Shown here: in pieces, positions 46,164 through 54,757 of the stretch
Position numbering within the stretch: the stretch's first letter is position 1
Layout of the letters: each line of letters opens with the position of its first letter
Origin: Rhizobacter sp.
GTDB taxonomy: Bacteria; Pseudomonadota; Gammaproteobacteria; Burkholderiales; Burkholderiaceae_C
Direction: 5' to 3'
DNA: 55,264 bases
Assembly: GCA_025355745.1 (NCBI GenBank)
Contig: JANXZA010000147.1
Coordinates: 1-55,264, forward strand
Notes under the pieces: generated by a model
Told to the model about the DNA's origin: nothing
What the model saw: only the letters and a program-made list of their open reading frames with translations
Database searches by the model: none
Program-made: the position numbers and the translations under genes

Positions 46164-47591
46164 TCAGCTGCCGGCGATCTTCATGCGGTCGATCAGCACC
46201 GAGCCGATGGTCTTGCTGCCCGCCGTGTAGACATCGGCGCCGACCGCCTGAATGCCCTGCAGCATGTCGCGCAGGTTGCCGGCGATGGTGACCTCATGCA
46301 CCGGGTACTTGATGCGCCCGCCCTCGACCCAGAAGCCGGCCGCGCCGCGCGAATAATCGCCGGTCACGTAGTTCACGCCCTGGCCCATCAGCTCGATCAC
46401 GAACAGGCCGCGGTGCAACTTGCGCAGCATTGCTTCGAGATCATCGCGCGCCTCGGTCAACTGGCTGGTCAGCACAAGGTTCTGCGAGCCGCCGGCATGG
46501 CCGGTGGTGCGCATGCCGAGCTTGCGGGCCGAATACGTCGACAGGAAGTAGGCCTGCACGACTCCGCCCAGCACCACGTCGCGGGCCCGCACCAGCACGC
46601 CTTCATCGTCGAACGGCGTGCTGCCCTTGCCACGCAGCACGAACGGGTCTTCACGCACATCGATGTGGGCCGGCAGCACGCGCTGGCCCAGGCTGTCTTG
46701 CAGGAAGCTCGACTTGCGGTACAGCGAGCCGCCGCTGGTCGCCTGCACATAGGCGCCGAGCAGGCCGGCGGCGAGCGATGACTCGAACAGCACCGGCACT
46801 TCGCAGGTCTTGATCTTGCGCGACTTCAAGCGCGACAGGGCGCGCCCCGAGGCATAGCGCCCGACGGCCTCGGGCTCGGCCATGTCTTCGTGGGCGCGCA
46901 TCGAGGTGTACCAGGCGTCGCGCTGCATGTCGGGGCCGCGCCGGCCCGGTGTGGAGGCAATCGGCGCCACCGACAATGAATGCCGCGAACTGGCGTAGCC
47001 GCCCCGGAACCCGCAGCTGTTGCCAGCCACGAAGTGCGACTGCTGGACCGACACGCCGGCGCCTTCGGAGTTCGTGATGCGCGGGTCGACTTCGAGTGCC
47101 GCCGCTTCGCAGCGCATCGCAATCTGCAGCGCGCCTTCGGCGTCGATGGACCACGGGTGGAACAGGTCGAGGTCGCGCTGCGCCGCCGCGCCGAGCGCCA
47201 TGTCCTGCGCCTCGGGCAGGCCGGCGGCCGGGTCTTCGGCGGTGAAGCGGGCGATGTCGTGCGCGGCGCGCACCGTCTGCTCGAGCGCGGCACGCGAGAA
47301 GTCGGAGGTGCTGGCGTTGCCGCGGCGCTGGCCCATGTAGACGGTGATGCCGATCGATTTGTCGCGATTGCGTTCGACGTTCTCGACCTCGCCCTTGCGC
47401 ACCGAGACCGACAGGCCGACCCCTTCCGACACTTCGGCTGCCGCGTCGCTGGCCCCGACCGAACGGGCGAACGCCAAAGCATCGTCGATGTACTGCTGAA
47501 ACTGGTCGCGCGAATAGGCGAACCCGGGTGGCTTGGCGCTGGCAGCGCGGGCAGTAGAGGGTTTGGCAGCAAGCGGTCGGGACACGGGCAT
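46164..47591 (-). CDS. pmbA: Metalloprotease PmbA/TldE
   Basis: A 475-residue member of the TldD/PmbA family. Seen are VSVRKGEVENVERNRDKSIGITVYMGQRRGNAST near residue 70-110, PVLFESSLAAGLLGAYVQATSG near 290, and the family C-terminal pattern VNYVTGDYSRGAAGFWVEGGRIKYPVHEVTIAGNL. With TldD it forms a heterodimeric protease acting on small unfolded peptides and CcdA-like antitoxins; PmbA itself lacks the metal site. TldD is not in this window. It is divergent from yjgA, 99 bases apart. Confidence 0.94.
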   Translation of the reverse strand: MPVSRPLAAKPSTARAASAKPPGFAYSRDQFQQYIDDALAFARSVGASDAAAEVSEGVGLSVSVRKGEVENVERNRDKSIGITVYMGQRRGNASTSDFSRAALEQTVRAAHDIARFTAEDPAAGLPEAQDMALGAAAQRDLDLFHPWSIDAEGALQIAMRCEAAALEVDPRITNSEGAGVSVQQSHFVAGNSCGFRGGYASSRHSLSVAPIASTPGRRGPDMQRDAWYTSMRAHEDMAEPEAVGRYASGRALSRLKSRKIKTCEVPVLFESSLAAGLLGAYVQATSGGSLYRKSSFLQDSLGQRVLPAHIDVREDPFVLRGKGSTPFDDEGVLVRARDVVLGGVVQAYFLSTYSARKLGMRTTGHAGGSQNLVLTSQLTEARDDLEAMLRKLHRGLFVIELMGQGVNYVTGDYSRGAAGFWVEGGRIKYPVHEVTIAGNLRDMLQGIQAVGADVYTAGSKTIGSVLIDRMKIAGS

Positions 47592-47690
47592 GGGTGGGGA
47601 CGGGCCGAAGTGATGGGTGCGAGACGAGGCCGTTGCGGGCAGGTACGCGACTATGATACCGACCGGCTGCTCGCCGACTCCACCGTTCCC

Positions 47691-48287
47691 ATGCCCCCAT
47701 TGACCGACCTTGAACACGGCACCGACGCCGGCGCCGAAAGCGATACCGAAGGCGGCGCCGAGCCGTACCTCGAGCGGCCGAGCAAGACCCAGCGCAAGAA
47801 GGTCTCGCACGACCTGCAGGACCTGGGCGAAGCGGCCGTTGCATTGCCCGACACACGGCTCGTCGGCCTGGCAATTTCGGAGGTGCTGCTCGATGCGATC
47901 CACAACTACAAGAAGACAAAAACCTTCGAAGGTCGGCGGCGCCAGATGCAATACATCGGCAAGCTGATGCGCAGCCACGATGTCGAACCGCTGCGTCAGG
48001 CCGTGACCGATATGCAGCTCGGTCGGGCCAAAGACTCGCTCGCGCTGCACCAGTCGGAACGCTGGCGCGCCGAGTTGATCGCCAGCGACGACGCCGTGAC
48101 CCGCTGGACCGCCGAGCACCCGCAAACCGATGTGCAGCAACTGCGCAACCTGATCCGCGCGGCCCGCAAGGATGCCGCGCTGGAGCCCGAAAAACGCAGC
48201 GGCCGCTCCTACCGAGAGCTGTTCCAGTTCCTGAAGGCGGGCACGGGCACGGGCTCGGACACGGCGGCCGAGGCCCTCGATGAATGA
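47691..48287 (+). CDS. darP: Ribosome-associated protein YjgA/DarP (DUF615)
   Basis: A 198-residue protein with the DUF615 pattern PSKTQRKKVSHDLQDLGEAAVALP, TKTFEGRRRQMQYIGKLMRSHD and RSYRELFQFLK. It binds the large ribosomal subunit during late assembly. An acidic low-complexity N-terminus of about 25 residues precedes the domain. It overlaps mog by 8 bases. Confidence 0.93.
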   Translation: MPPLTDLEHGTDAGAESDTEGGAEPYLERPSKTQRKKVSHDLQDLGEAAVALPDTRLVGLAISEVLLDAIHNYKKTKTFEGRRRQMQYIGKLMRSHDVEPLRQAVTDMQLGRAKDSLALHQSERWRAELIASDDAVTRWTAEHPQTDVQQLRNLIRAARKDAALEPEKRSGRSYRELFQFLKAGTGTGSDTAAEALDE

Positions 48288-48867
48288 ACTGGCCACGATC
48301 CGCATCGGCCTGGTCTCGACCAGCGACCGGGCTTCGGCCGGCAGTTACGCCGACCAGGGCATCCCGGCGCTGCAGGCCTGGCTCGGCAGCGCGGTGTGCA
48401 ACCCGATCACCTGGGAAACAAGGCTCGTGCCGGATGAACAGCAAGGCATCAGCGCTGCCCTCATCGAACTCGTCGACACGCTGCGCTGCGACCTGGTGCT
48501 GACCACCGGCGGCACCGGCCCGGCACCGCGCGACGTGACGCCCGAAGCCACGCTCGCCGTCGCAACGAAGCTGCTGCCCGGCTTCGGCGAGCAGATGCGC
48601 CAGATCAGCCTGCACTTCGTCGCCACCGCGATTCTGTCGCGCCAGGTGGCAGTGGTTCGCGGTGCGGCGCTGATCATCAACCTGCCGGGCCAGCCGAAGT
48701 CGATCGCGCAGACCTTGGGCGGCCTGAAAGACGCGCAGGTGCAAGGCATCTTCGCAGCCGTGCCGTACTGCATCGACCTCATCGGCGGGCCGTACATCGA
48801 AACCGACGCAGCCGTCTGCGTGGCCTTCCGGCCGAAGTCGGCACAGCGCCCGAGCGACCCGGCCTGA
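48280..48867 (+). CDS. mog: Molybdopterin adenylyltransferase
   Basis: A 195-residue MogA-type enzyme that adenylylates molybdopterin before molybdenum insertion. Motifs are RIGLVSTSDRASAGSYADQGIPAL, VLTTGGTGPAPRDVTPEAT and IINLPGQPKSI. It supports the molybdenum nitrate reductase in the window, though it is not in its operon. Confidence 0.95.
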   Translation: MNELATIRIGLVSTSDRASAGSYADQGIPALQAWLGSAVCNPITWETRLVPDEQQGISAALIELVDTLRCDLVLTTGGTGPAPRDVTPEATLAVATKLLPGFGEQMRQISLHFVATAILSRQVAVVRGAALIINLPGQPKSIAQTLGGLKDAQVQGIFAAVPYCIDLIGGPYIETDAAVCVAFRPKSAQRPSDPA

Positions 48868-48871
48868 GCCC

Positions 48872-50614
48872 ATGCGCCCGAACACTGCCTCAAAGGCTCG
48901 ATGGCTCGCACCGCCGTTGATGCAGACGCGAATGCAGCTGCTTATGCTGGCATTGTTGGCGGCCGCTGTGGCGCCGCCGGCGACGGCGGCCCCGGGCCGG
49001 GTCACCGCCGCGGAGCCGAGCGTCGACTTCGAAGTGCAGCGTTCCGACACGCTGATCTGGTTGTCTCGCGATGTGCTGATCACGCCTGCGGCATGGCGTG
49101 AGGTGGCTCAGCTGAATCGCCTGCGCGATCCGAACCGCATTCAGCCGGGGCAGGTGCTGCGCATACCGACGCGCCTGATGCGCGTCACACCGTTGCCGGC
49201 AAAACTCGTGGGCAGCTTCGGCGATGTGCGCATTGGCGGCGCAACAGCGTCGCCGGGAAATTCGTCGGTGGCGGTGGAAGGCAACCTGTTGAATGCAGGC
49301 CAAACGGTACAGACCGGGCCGGCTGGATCGGCGGTGATCGAGTTTGCCGACGGCTCCCGCGTGCGCGTGCCGCCTTCTTCACTGGCCGAAGTGCTGACGA
49401 GCCAGAGCGTCGGCGTGCGTCCGGCGGGCGCTGAATTGCCGGCCGGCGGCCCGGTGGGCGGATGGTTCTCGGGCGCGATGCGGGTGCTGCGCGGATCGGT
49501 CGAAGTGTTTGCCACCAAAGTGCTGCGCGCCAGGCCGCTTGAAGTCGTCACACCAACAGCGGTGGTCGGCGTGCGCGGCACCGGCTTTCGGGTCGGCTTC
49601 GATGAAGCCGCGCGCGGCAAGACCCGCGTCGAAGTGCTCGAGGGTCAGGTCCGTTTCGACGGGCCCGGCCCGACGCAAGGCACCCAGGTGCCGAAGGGCT
49701 TCGGCTCGACTGCCGACGCGGTCGCTCCCGCCTTGCCGCCGATCAAGCTCCTGCCGCCGCCCGACTTGTCCGGCCTGCCGGGCCGCTTCGAGCGCCCGAT
49801 CGTTCGCTTCGAATTGCCGGGCGAAACCACGCGGTTGCGTGTCCAGGTGGCGGGCGACGTTGATTTCGAGCGGATCGTGGTCGACCAACTCGTCGACGCC
49901 GGCAGCGATGTGCGCATCACCGGCCTCGAAGACGGCGCGTGGCAGCTGCGCAGCCGCCGCATCGATCCGAACACGCTCGAAGGGCTGGATGCGAAGGCAA
50001 GCTTCATTCTGAAGGCGCGCCCAGAGCCACCCGCCTACCGAGCGCCACGCTCAGACTCGAAGCAGGCCGTGGGCACCGTCGAGTTTGCCTGGGCGCCGAA
50101 CATCGAGGCAGTGCAGGCGAGGCTCCAGGTGGCTGAAGACGCGGCCTTCAAAGTTGTGCTGCAAGATCACGAAGGGTTGACAGCGTCCACGCTTCGCACC
50201 GACATCTCGGTACCGGGCGTGTACTTCTGGCGCCTGGCCAGCGTGCGTGCAAGCGGCGATGCGGGGCCGTTCGGTGATGCGCAACGCTTCGAACTGCGGC
50301 CGCTGCCCGAAGCGCCTCAAGGCGGCATGTCGGCGGATGGCCGCAGCCTTGTCTTTGCCTGGGGCGGGCGCGCCGAAGACCGTCAACAAGTGCAACTCGC
50401 CCGCGATCCTCGGTTCCTGGAAATAGTCGCGCAAGCCGAGGTAACGACCCCGACCTGGACCCTTCCCACGCCGGACCGCGGCGGCCGCTATTTCTTTCGC
50501 TACCGCAGCGTCGAGCCGGATGGCTTCGTCAGCCCGTACAGCAGCCCGATGCAGATCGACGTACCGCGCGACTGGAGCGGGTTGTGGCTGCTGTTGCCGC
50601 TGCTGCTGTTGTGA
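48872..50614 (+). CDS. LysM-FecR domain envelope protein
   Basis: A 580-residue exported protein. A signal peptide (hydrophobic run LLMLALLAAAVAPPATA) is followed by a LysM domain at about 52-103 (EVQRSDTLIWLSRDVLITPAAWREVAQLN), a FecR domain at about 115-260 (GNLLNAGQTVQTGPAGSAVIEFADGS, TAVVGVRGTGFRV) and two fibronectin-like repeats. The protein ends with a hydrophobic WSGLWLLLPLLLL, possibly a short anchor. A second ATG at 48920 gives a more normal signal. Similar proteins in betaproteobacteria often accompany a CHASE2 adenylate cyclase; none is seen here. The stop is 9 bases from the convergent cysE stop. Confidence 0.88.
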   Translation: MRPNTASKARWLAPPLMQTRMQLLMLALLAAAVAPPATAAPGRVTAAEPSVDFEVQRSDTLIWLSRDVLITPAAWREVAQLNRLRDPNRIQPGQVLRIPTRLMRVTPLPAKLVGSFGDVRIGGATASPGNSSVAVEGNLLNAGQTVQTGPAGSAVIEFADGSRVRVPPSSLAEVLTSQSVGVRPAGAELPAGGPVGGWFSGAMRVLRGSVEVFATKVLRARPLEVVTPTAVVGVRGTGFRVGFDEAARGKTRVEVLEGQVRFDGPGPTQGTQVPKGFGSTADAVAPALPPIKLLPPPDLSGLPGRFERPIVRFELPGETTRLRVQVAGDVDFERIVVDQLVDAGSDVRITGLEDGAWQLRSRRIDPNTLEGLDAKASFILKARPEPPAYRAPRSDSKQAVGTVEFAWAPNIEAVQARLQVAEDAAFKVVLQDHEGLTASTLRTDISVPGVYFWRLASVRASGDAGPFGDAQRFELRPLPEAPQGGMSADGRSLVFAWGGRAEDRQQVQLARDPRFLEIVAQAEVTTPTWTLPTPDRGGRYFFRYRSVEPDGFVSPYSSPMQIDVPRDWSGLWLLLPLLLL

Positions 50615-50623
50615 ACCGCCGCA

Positions 50624-51403
50624 TCACTTCATCAGCCGGTTGAAGCGGTCGGCGTCGAACTGTTCGGTGGTGCAGGCGTCTTGCGGCACGCAATCGGCGG
50701 TCGGCAATTCGCGCGAGCGCGCTGACAACGTCTCGATCGCCCGCCACAGCATCGCGATCTGGTGCTCGTGCCCCGACGCGTTGTCGATCAAGCCCTTCAT
50801 GGCATGCGCAATCGGGTCGTCGCCCTGCGTGATGCCATAGGCCGAAAACCCCATCTTCGCGGCCGCCGCTTCGCGTTCGGCATCGGCTTCCTTTTGCAGG
50901 ATGCGCGCCGGGTTGCCCACCGCCGTGGCGCCGGGCGGCACGGCCTTGAGCACGACCGCGTTCGAGCCGACGCGCGCGCCGTCGCCGACCGTGAAGCCGC
51001 CGAGCACCTGCGAGTTCGCGCCGACGATCACGCCGCGCCCGAGCGTCGGGTGGCGCTTGGCACCCTTCGTCAACGATGTGCCGCCCAGTGTCACGCCCTG
51101 GTAGATCGTGCAGTCGTCGCCGATCTCGGCCGTTTCGCCCACCACCACGCCCATGCCGTGATCGATGAAGACGCGCCGGCCGATGGTGGCGCCGGGGTGG
51201 ATCTCGATGCCGGTGAAGAACCGGCCAAGGTGCGATATGAACCGCGCCAGCCAGTGCCAGCCACGCTTGTGGCACTCGTGCGCGCGGCGGTGGAACACCA
51301 GCGCATGCAGCCCCGGGTAGCAGGTCAATACCTCCCAGGCGCTGCGCGCCGCCGGGTCGCGCTCGCGGATGCAGGCGATGTCTTCTCGCAGGCGATCAAA
51401 CAT
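50624..51403 (-). CDS. cysE: Serine O-acetyltransferase
   Basis: A 259-residue enzyme making O-acetylserine, the carbon skeleton for cysteine. The left-handed beta-helix hexapeptide repeats are seen as [32 protein letters not shown] with the catalytic Asp/His in FIDHG, and GVTLGGTS then KRHPTLG. The C-terminal extension of about 75 residues is longer than in short-form enzymes. Confidence 0.95.
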   Translation of the reverse strand: MFDRLREDIACIRERDPAARSAWEVLTCYPGLHALVFHRRAHECHKRGWHWLARFISHLGRFFTGIEIHPGATIGRRVFIDHGMGVVVGETAEIGDDCTIYQGVTLGGTSLTKGAKRHPTLGRGVIVGANSQVLGGFTVGDGARVGSNAVVLKAVPPGATAVGNPARILQKEADAEREAAAAKMGFSAYGITQGDDPIAHAMKGLIDNASGHEHQIAMLWRAIETLSARSRELPTADCVPQDACTTEQFDADRFNRLMK

Positions 51404-51496
51404 GGCGATCCAGGAAGTGGCTTGAATTTCAGTTTAGCGGCTGCCGGTATTTCTTGCCGGATGCGCAGTGCGCCCGGCAGGCTGCGCGCCAAGCCG

Positions 51497-52699
51497 TCAA
51501 GTAAAAATCGGCAAGGCCGCAAAGTCACCCGCCAACAACGCCCTGCTCTGCGGATATCCAAACCAGCCTTCGATCAGGCTCGCATAGACGCGACGGAAGT
51601 CCGTCGTGTGCGCAACATTGCCGTCGGCGTCCAGTTCGGTCAGGCTCGGCGGCTTGCCGTAGTGACCCCCCGTGACGGGCTTGCCGATCACATACATGTG
51701 GTTGGCCGTACCGTGGTCGGTGCCCAGGCTTGTGTTCTCCGCAGCACGTCGGCCAAACTCGGAAAACACCAGCACCGTCACATCGTCGGCGCGGCCGATG
51801 CGCTCCATGTCCTGGATGAATCCGGACACTGCATCCGACACATACGTCAGCAGCCGCTGGTGCTGTTCGCCCTGCTCGACATGGGTGTCAAACGCGTTGT
51901 GTCGATACGCGGTGTAGTACAGCCGGGTCGGCAAGTCGGCTGCAATCATTGCGGCGACCTTGGGCAGGTCGACCGAGATGAGGCCGTAGTCGACCGGGGT
52001 CTTGTAGTTGGACCATGCAGCGCGCACGAGTTGCGATGCCTCGCGCGCGCTGGTGGCAACGCTGTCGAGATAGCGTTGGGACGCGTTGCCGGCCGTCGCA
52101 CCCTGGGGTGCGAGGTCCAGCAGTGGGCGGCTCTGGTACAGGCCCTTGCGCCTGAATCTTTCGGGGTTGTCGAACACCACGGGCACGTGGCGCGCGGCGC
52201 GCACCGCCAGCGACTGGCGCTCGTCGATATTGACCAGGAAATTCGAGGTCAACGCCGGATCGATGGCGTCGGCCAGACGTCCCAGCCAGCCATAGGGCTC
52301 GCCGCTGTTGGGCGCGCCGGTATGCCAGTACGCCATCGAGGTGAAATGCGAGAACGACGGTTGTGCATAACCGCAGCCATGCACGACGGCCATCTTGCCG
52401 TCCTTGAAGAGACGCTCGAAACCAGCCATGCCGGGGTTGAACCCGTACTGGTCGTCGATCTTGCGCAGCTTGGCCGGGCGGATGCCGATCTTCGGCCGCA
52501 GCCGGTAGTACGCGTCGTCGGCATACGGCACCAGCGTGTTGAAGCCATCGTTGGCACCGGACAGTTCCAACACCACCAGAATGCGCTTCGACGTGTCGCG
52601 CGCCGCATGCGCTGCCGAAAAGGGCAGCCCGGCGACGACGCCACCCATTGCCTGCAGCAGGCTGCGCCGGGTGAGGCCAGGGTGATTTTTTTCAGCCAT
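51497..52699 (-). CDS. DUF1501 secreted protein, Tat signal
   Basis: A 400-residue member of DUF1501, an alkaline-phosphatase/sulfatase-like fold of unknown activity. It opens with a twin-arginine signal GLTRRSLLQAMGGVVAG, cleaved after AHA. Family marks are LVVLELSGANDGFNTLVPY, FNPGMAGFERLF, AVVHGCGYAQPSFSHFTSMAYW and the late VLVFSEFGRRAAENTSLGTDHGTANHMYVIG, where acidic and His residues could bind metal. It lies 5 bases after the DUF1800 gene and the two are almost always paired. Confidence 0.9.
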   Translation of the reverse strand: MAEKNHPGLTRRSLLQAMGGVVAGLPFSAAHAARDTSKRILVVLELSGANDGFNTLVPYADDAYYRLRPKIGIRPAKLRKIDDQYGFNPGMAGFERLFKDGKMAVVHGCGYAQPSFSHFTSMAYWHTGAPNSGEPYGWLGRLADAIDPALTSNFLVNIDERQSLAVRAARHVPVVFDNPERFRRKGLYQSRPLLDLAPQGATAGNASQRYLDSVATSAREASQLVRAAWSNYKTPVDYGLISVDLPKVAAMIAADLPTRLYYTAYRHNAFDTHVEQGEQHQRLLTYVSDAVSGFIQDMERIGRADDVTVLVFSEFGRRAAENTSLGTDHGTANHMYVIGKPVTGGHYGKPPSLTELDADGNVAHTTDFRRVYASLIEGWFGYPQSRALLAGDFAALPIFT

Positions 52700-52704
52700 G
52701 GTGG

Positions 52705-54531
52705 TTATCCGAGTTGATAAGCCGGCAACGACAGGATCACGTGCAGCGCATTGCGCAGCGCGTCTTCCATGTAGCTGTCGGCTTGGGTCAGGTCTGCCGT
52801 GCCGAGGTCGGCTTCAAGCAGCGCAGCAATCTTCTGGCGGGTGTCGTCCTGGACCGGCATGGACATGAAGCGCGCCAGCAAATGGTCGACCGCTGCTTGC
52901 GTGGTCTTGCACCCGGCAGCGCGCACCATCGCAGAGACATCGGGCTGAGCGATCGTGCGCGGAATGGGTTTCACCTTTTCGATGGCCTTGCGCCACGCGT
53001 GGTAGCTTGCCAGCCGGGTGTTGAAATCTTCATCACGGTCGGCCTGCATCGACATCGAAGCAGCCTCCTTGCCTTCGGGCTTGGTGGCAGTGGTGGTGTC
53101 CTGGCCCGCCGCAAGCTTGTCGGCCACCGGCCCGATCTGGTAGAGCGAATTGGGTACGCGGTCGGTCGGCACAAAATCAATCGGCGGGAAGACCGTGTCG
53201 TACACAAAGTTGCCGCGCGCGAACAAGAGCCCCGGCGTGATCCAGCTCTTGCCGTTGGCCCAGCCGGCCACGTTGGGCGGGAACAGCAGCTTTTGTCCGA
53301 GAGACTCCGTCAGGTCATTGAAGTCGGGGATGCCGGGCACCGCCGTCAGGCCCATCTTTCGATACGTGGAGATCACCAACTCGACCGGGGGCTTGATGCG
53401 TGTCACCACCGATGCATCGCTGTAAAAATCGCGCGAACTGAAGAGCGTTTCAAGAAGAGGCGCGATCTCATAGTTCGAGGCGCGCAGCAACTCGCCCAAG
53501 CGCGCCTGCAACGGCTGCGACAACTCTTCGCGCACGAAATAGCGGTACACCTTGGCCGCGATGAATTCAGCCGTCACCGGTTGCGCCAACAGGATGTCGA
53601 TCACCTGCACGCCATCGAAATTTCCCCGCCGACCCAGCACGTTCTTGTCGGCGTTGTCGTGCTGCGCAGGGTTGACGACGAACTCCAGCCCCGCGTAGTT
53701 CCAACCCGTGAAAGCACGCGCTGCTTCGCGGATGTCCTGCTCGCTGTAGTTGCCCACACCCATGGTGAACAGCTCCATGATCTCGCGCGCAAAATTCTCG
53801 TTGGGTGCGCCTTTGACGTTCACGGCGGCGTCCAGATACGCGAGCATCGCCGGGTCTTGCGCCACGGCGATCATCAGCGTTCGGAAGTTGCCGGTCGCCT
53901 GCGCGCGGAACAGTTCGTTCTGCTTCTGCATCTTGCGGTAGTCGCGGACTTTCTCTTCGCTGGTGGCAAAGTGGCCGTGCCAGAACAGCGTCATCTTTTC
54001 TTCCAGCGGCCGCTGGGTGTTCATCATGCGGTTGGCCCACCAGTAGCCGAAGCGATGCGTCTCCAGCCGGCTGGCGCGCAGCCAGTACAAGAAGCGGTCG
54101 GCGACTTGTTGCATGCGGCGGTTGCCGCCGGGTTTGACCTTCACGCCCAAAGCCTCGCCGGTGTCGCGGGCCTGATTGGTGGCCGCCGGACGCGAGGTCG
54201 CAAACGGCTCGAGCCCCGGGTCGTGCACGCCGGACGCTTCAAACGGCGGCAATGGATTGCTTGTTTGCCCATAGCGAACCAGCGTCTGCACCGCCTGGCG
54301 CGAGGACATCGCCGCCAACCGGGCGACTTCGGCGCGCGTGCCGCCAAAGCCGGCGCGCTCCAGTAAGTGGGCTGCACGTTCCGGGCTCCAGTCGCTCGAA
54401 GCAATGGGCTGCAGGTCGTCTTGCCAATTGGCGGGAGCAGCAGGAGCAGCAAGCGCGCTCAAGGAGGCGATGCCAAGTGCGAATGCTGCGAGAGCCTGGT
54501 GACAACGGTTTGCCTTGGGGAGGAGTGTCAT
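52705..54531 (-). CDS. DUF1800 secreted protein
   Basis: A 608-residue member of DUF1800, all-helical, of unknown activity. A signal peptide (QALAAFALGIASLSALA) is followed by AAHLLERAGFGGTRAEVARLAAM, RLETHRFGYWWANRMMNTQRPLEEKMTLFWHGHFATSEEKV, and NENFAREIMELFTMGVGNYSEQDIREAARAFTGWNY, the best-conserved stretch, then FPPNVAGWANGKSWI. ATG at 54531 gives a standard signal; the frame is open further upstream to 54603. It is co-transcribed with the DUF1501 gene. Confidence 0.9.
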   Translation of the reverse strand: MTLLPKANRCHQALAAFALGIASLSALAAPAAPANWQDDLQPIASSDWSPERAAHLLERAGFGGTRAEVARLAAMSSRQAVQTLVRYGQTSNPLPPFEASGVHDPGLEPFATSRPAATNQARDTGEALGVKVKPGGNRRMQQVADRFLYWLRASRLETHRFGYWWANRMMNTQRPLEEKMTLFWHGHFATSEEKVRDYRKMQKQNELFRAQATGNFRTLMIAVAQDPAMLAYLDAAVNVKGAPNENFAREIMELFTMGVGNYSEQDIREAARAFTGWNYAGLEFVVNPAQHDNADKNVLGRRGNFDGVQVIDILLAQPVTAEFIAAKVYRYFVREELSQPLQARLGELLRASNYEIAPLLETLFSSRDFYSDASVVTRIKPPVELVISTYRKMGLTAVPGIPDFNDLTESLGQKLLFPPNVAGWANGKSWITPGLLFARGNFVYDTVFPPIDFVPTDRVPNSLYQIGPVADKLAAGQDTTTATKPEGKEAASMSMQADRDEDFNTRLASYHAWRKAIEKVKPIPRTIAQPDVSAMVRAAGCKTTQAAVDHLLARFMSMPVQDDTRQKIAALLEADLGTADLTQADSYMEDALRNALHVILSLPAYQLG

Positions 54532-54757
54532 GGCGTCAGATTCCAGTTGACCTGCTTCAGCAATCCCGGCCGGATGGGACGTCGATTCGGCGCGTGTGCG
54601 CACGAGTTTTCAAGCTGATCGTGGAAGCGACCGCAGGTGCGCGCAAGTGCAGTTTCCAATCGGGGCCGAGCCCCGCCCCCCGGCACTTTCGACATCGACA
54701 CGGTGACCGCAACCCGATGCCGGCCAGGTTCCCGCGCCGGCACCCGCCGGCGCAGCG

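Noticed and set aside
54532-54757. A small gene between the DUF1800 and SDR-fold genes
   Set aside because: Candidate frames have no ribosome site, no family motif and overlap the neighbours; the stretch appears to be untranslated leader and spacer.
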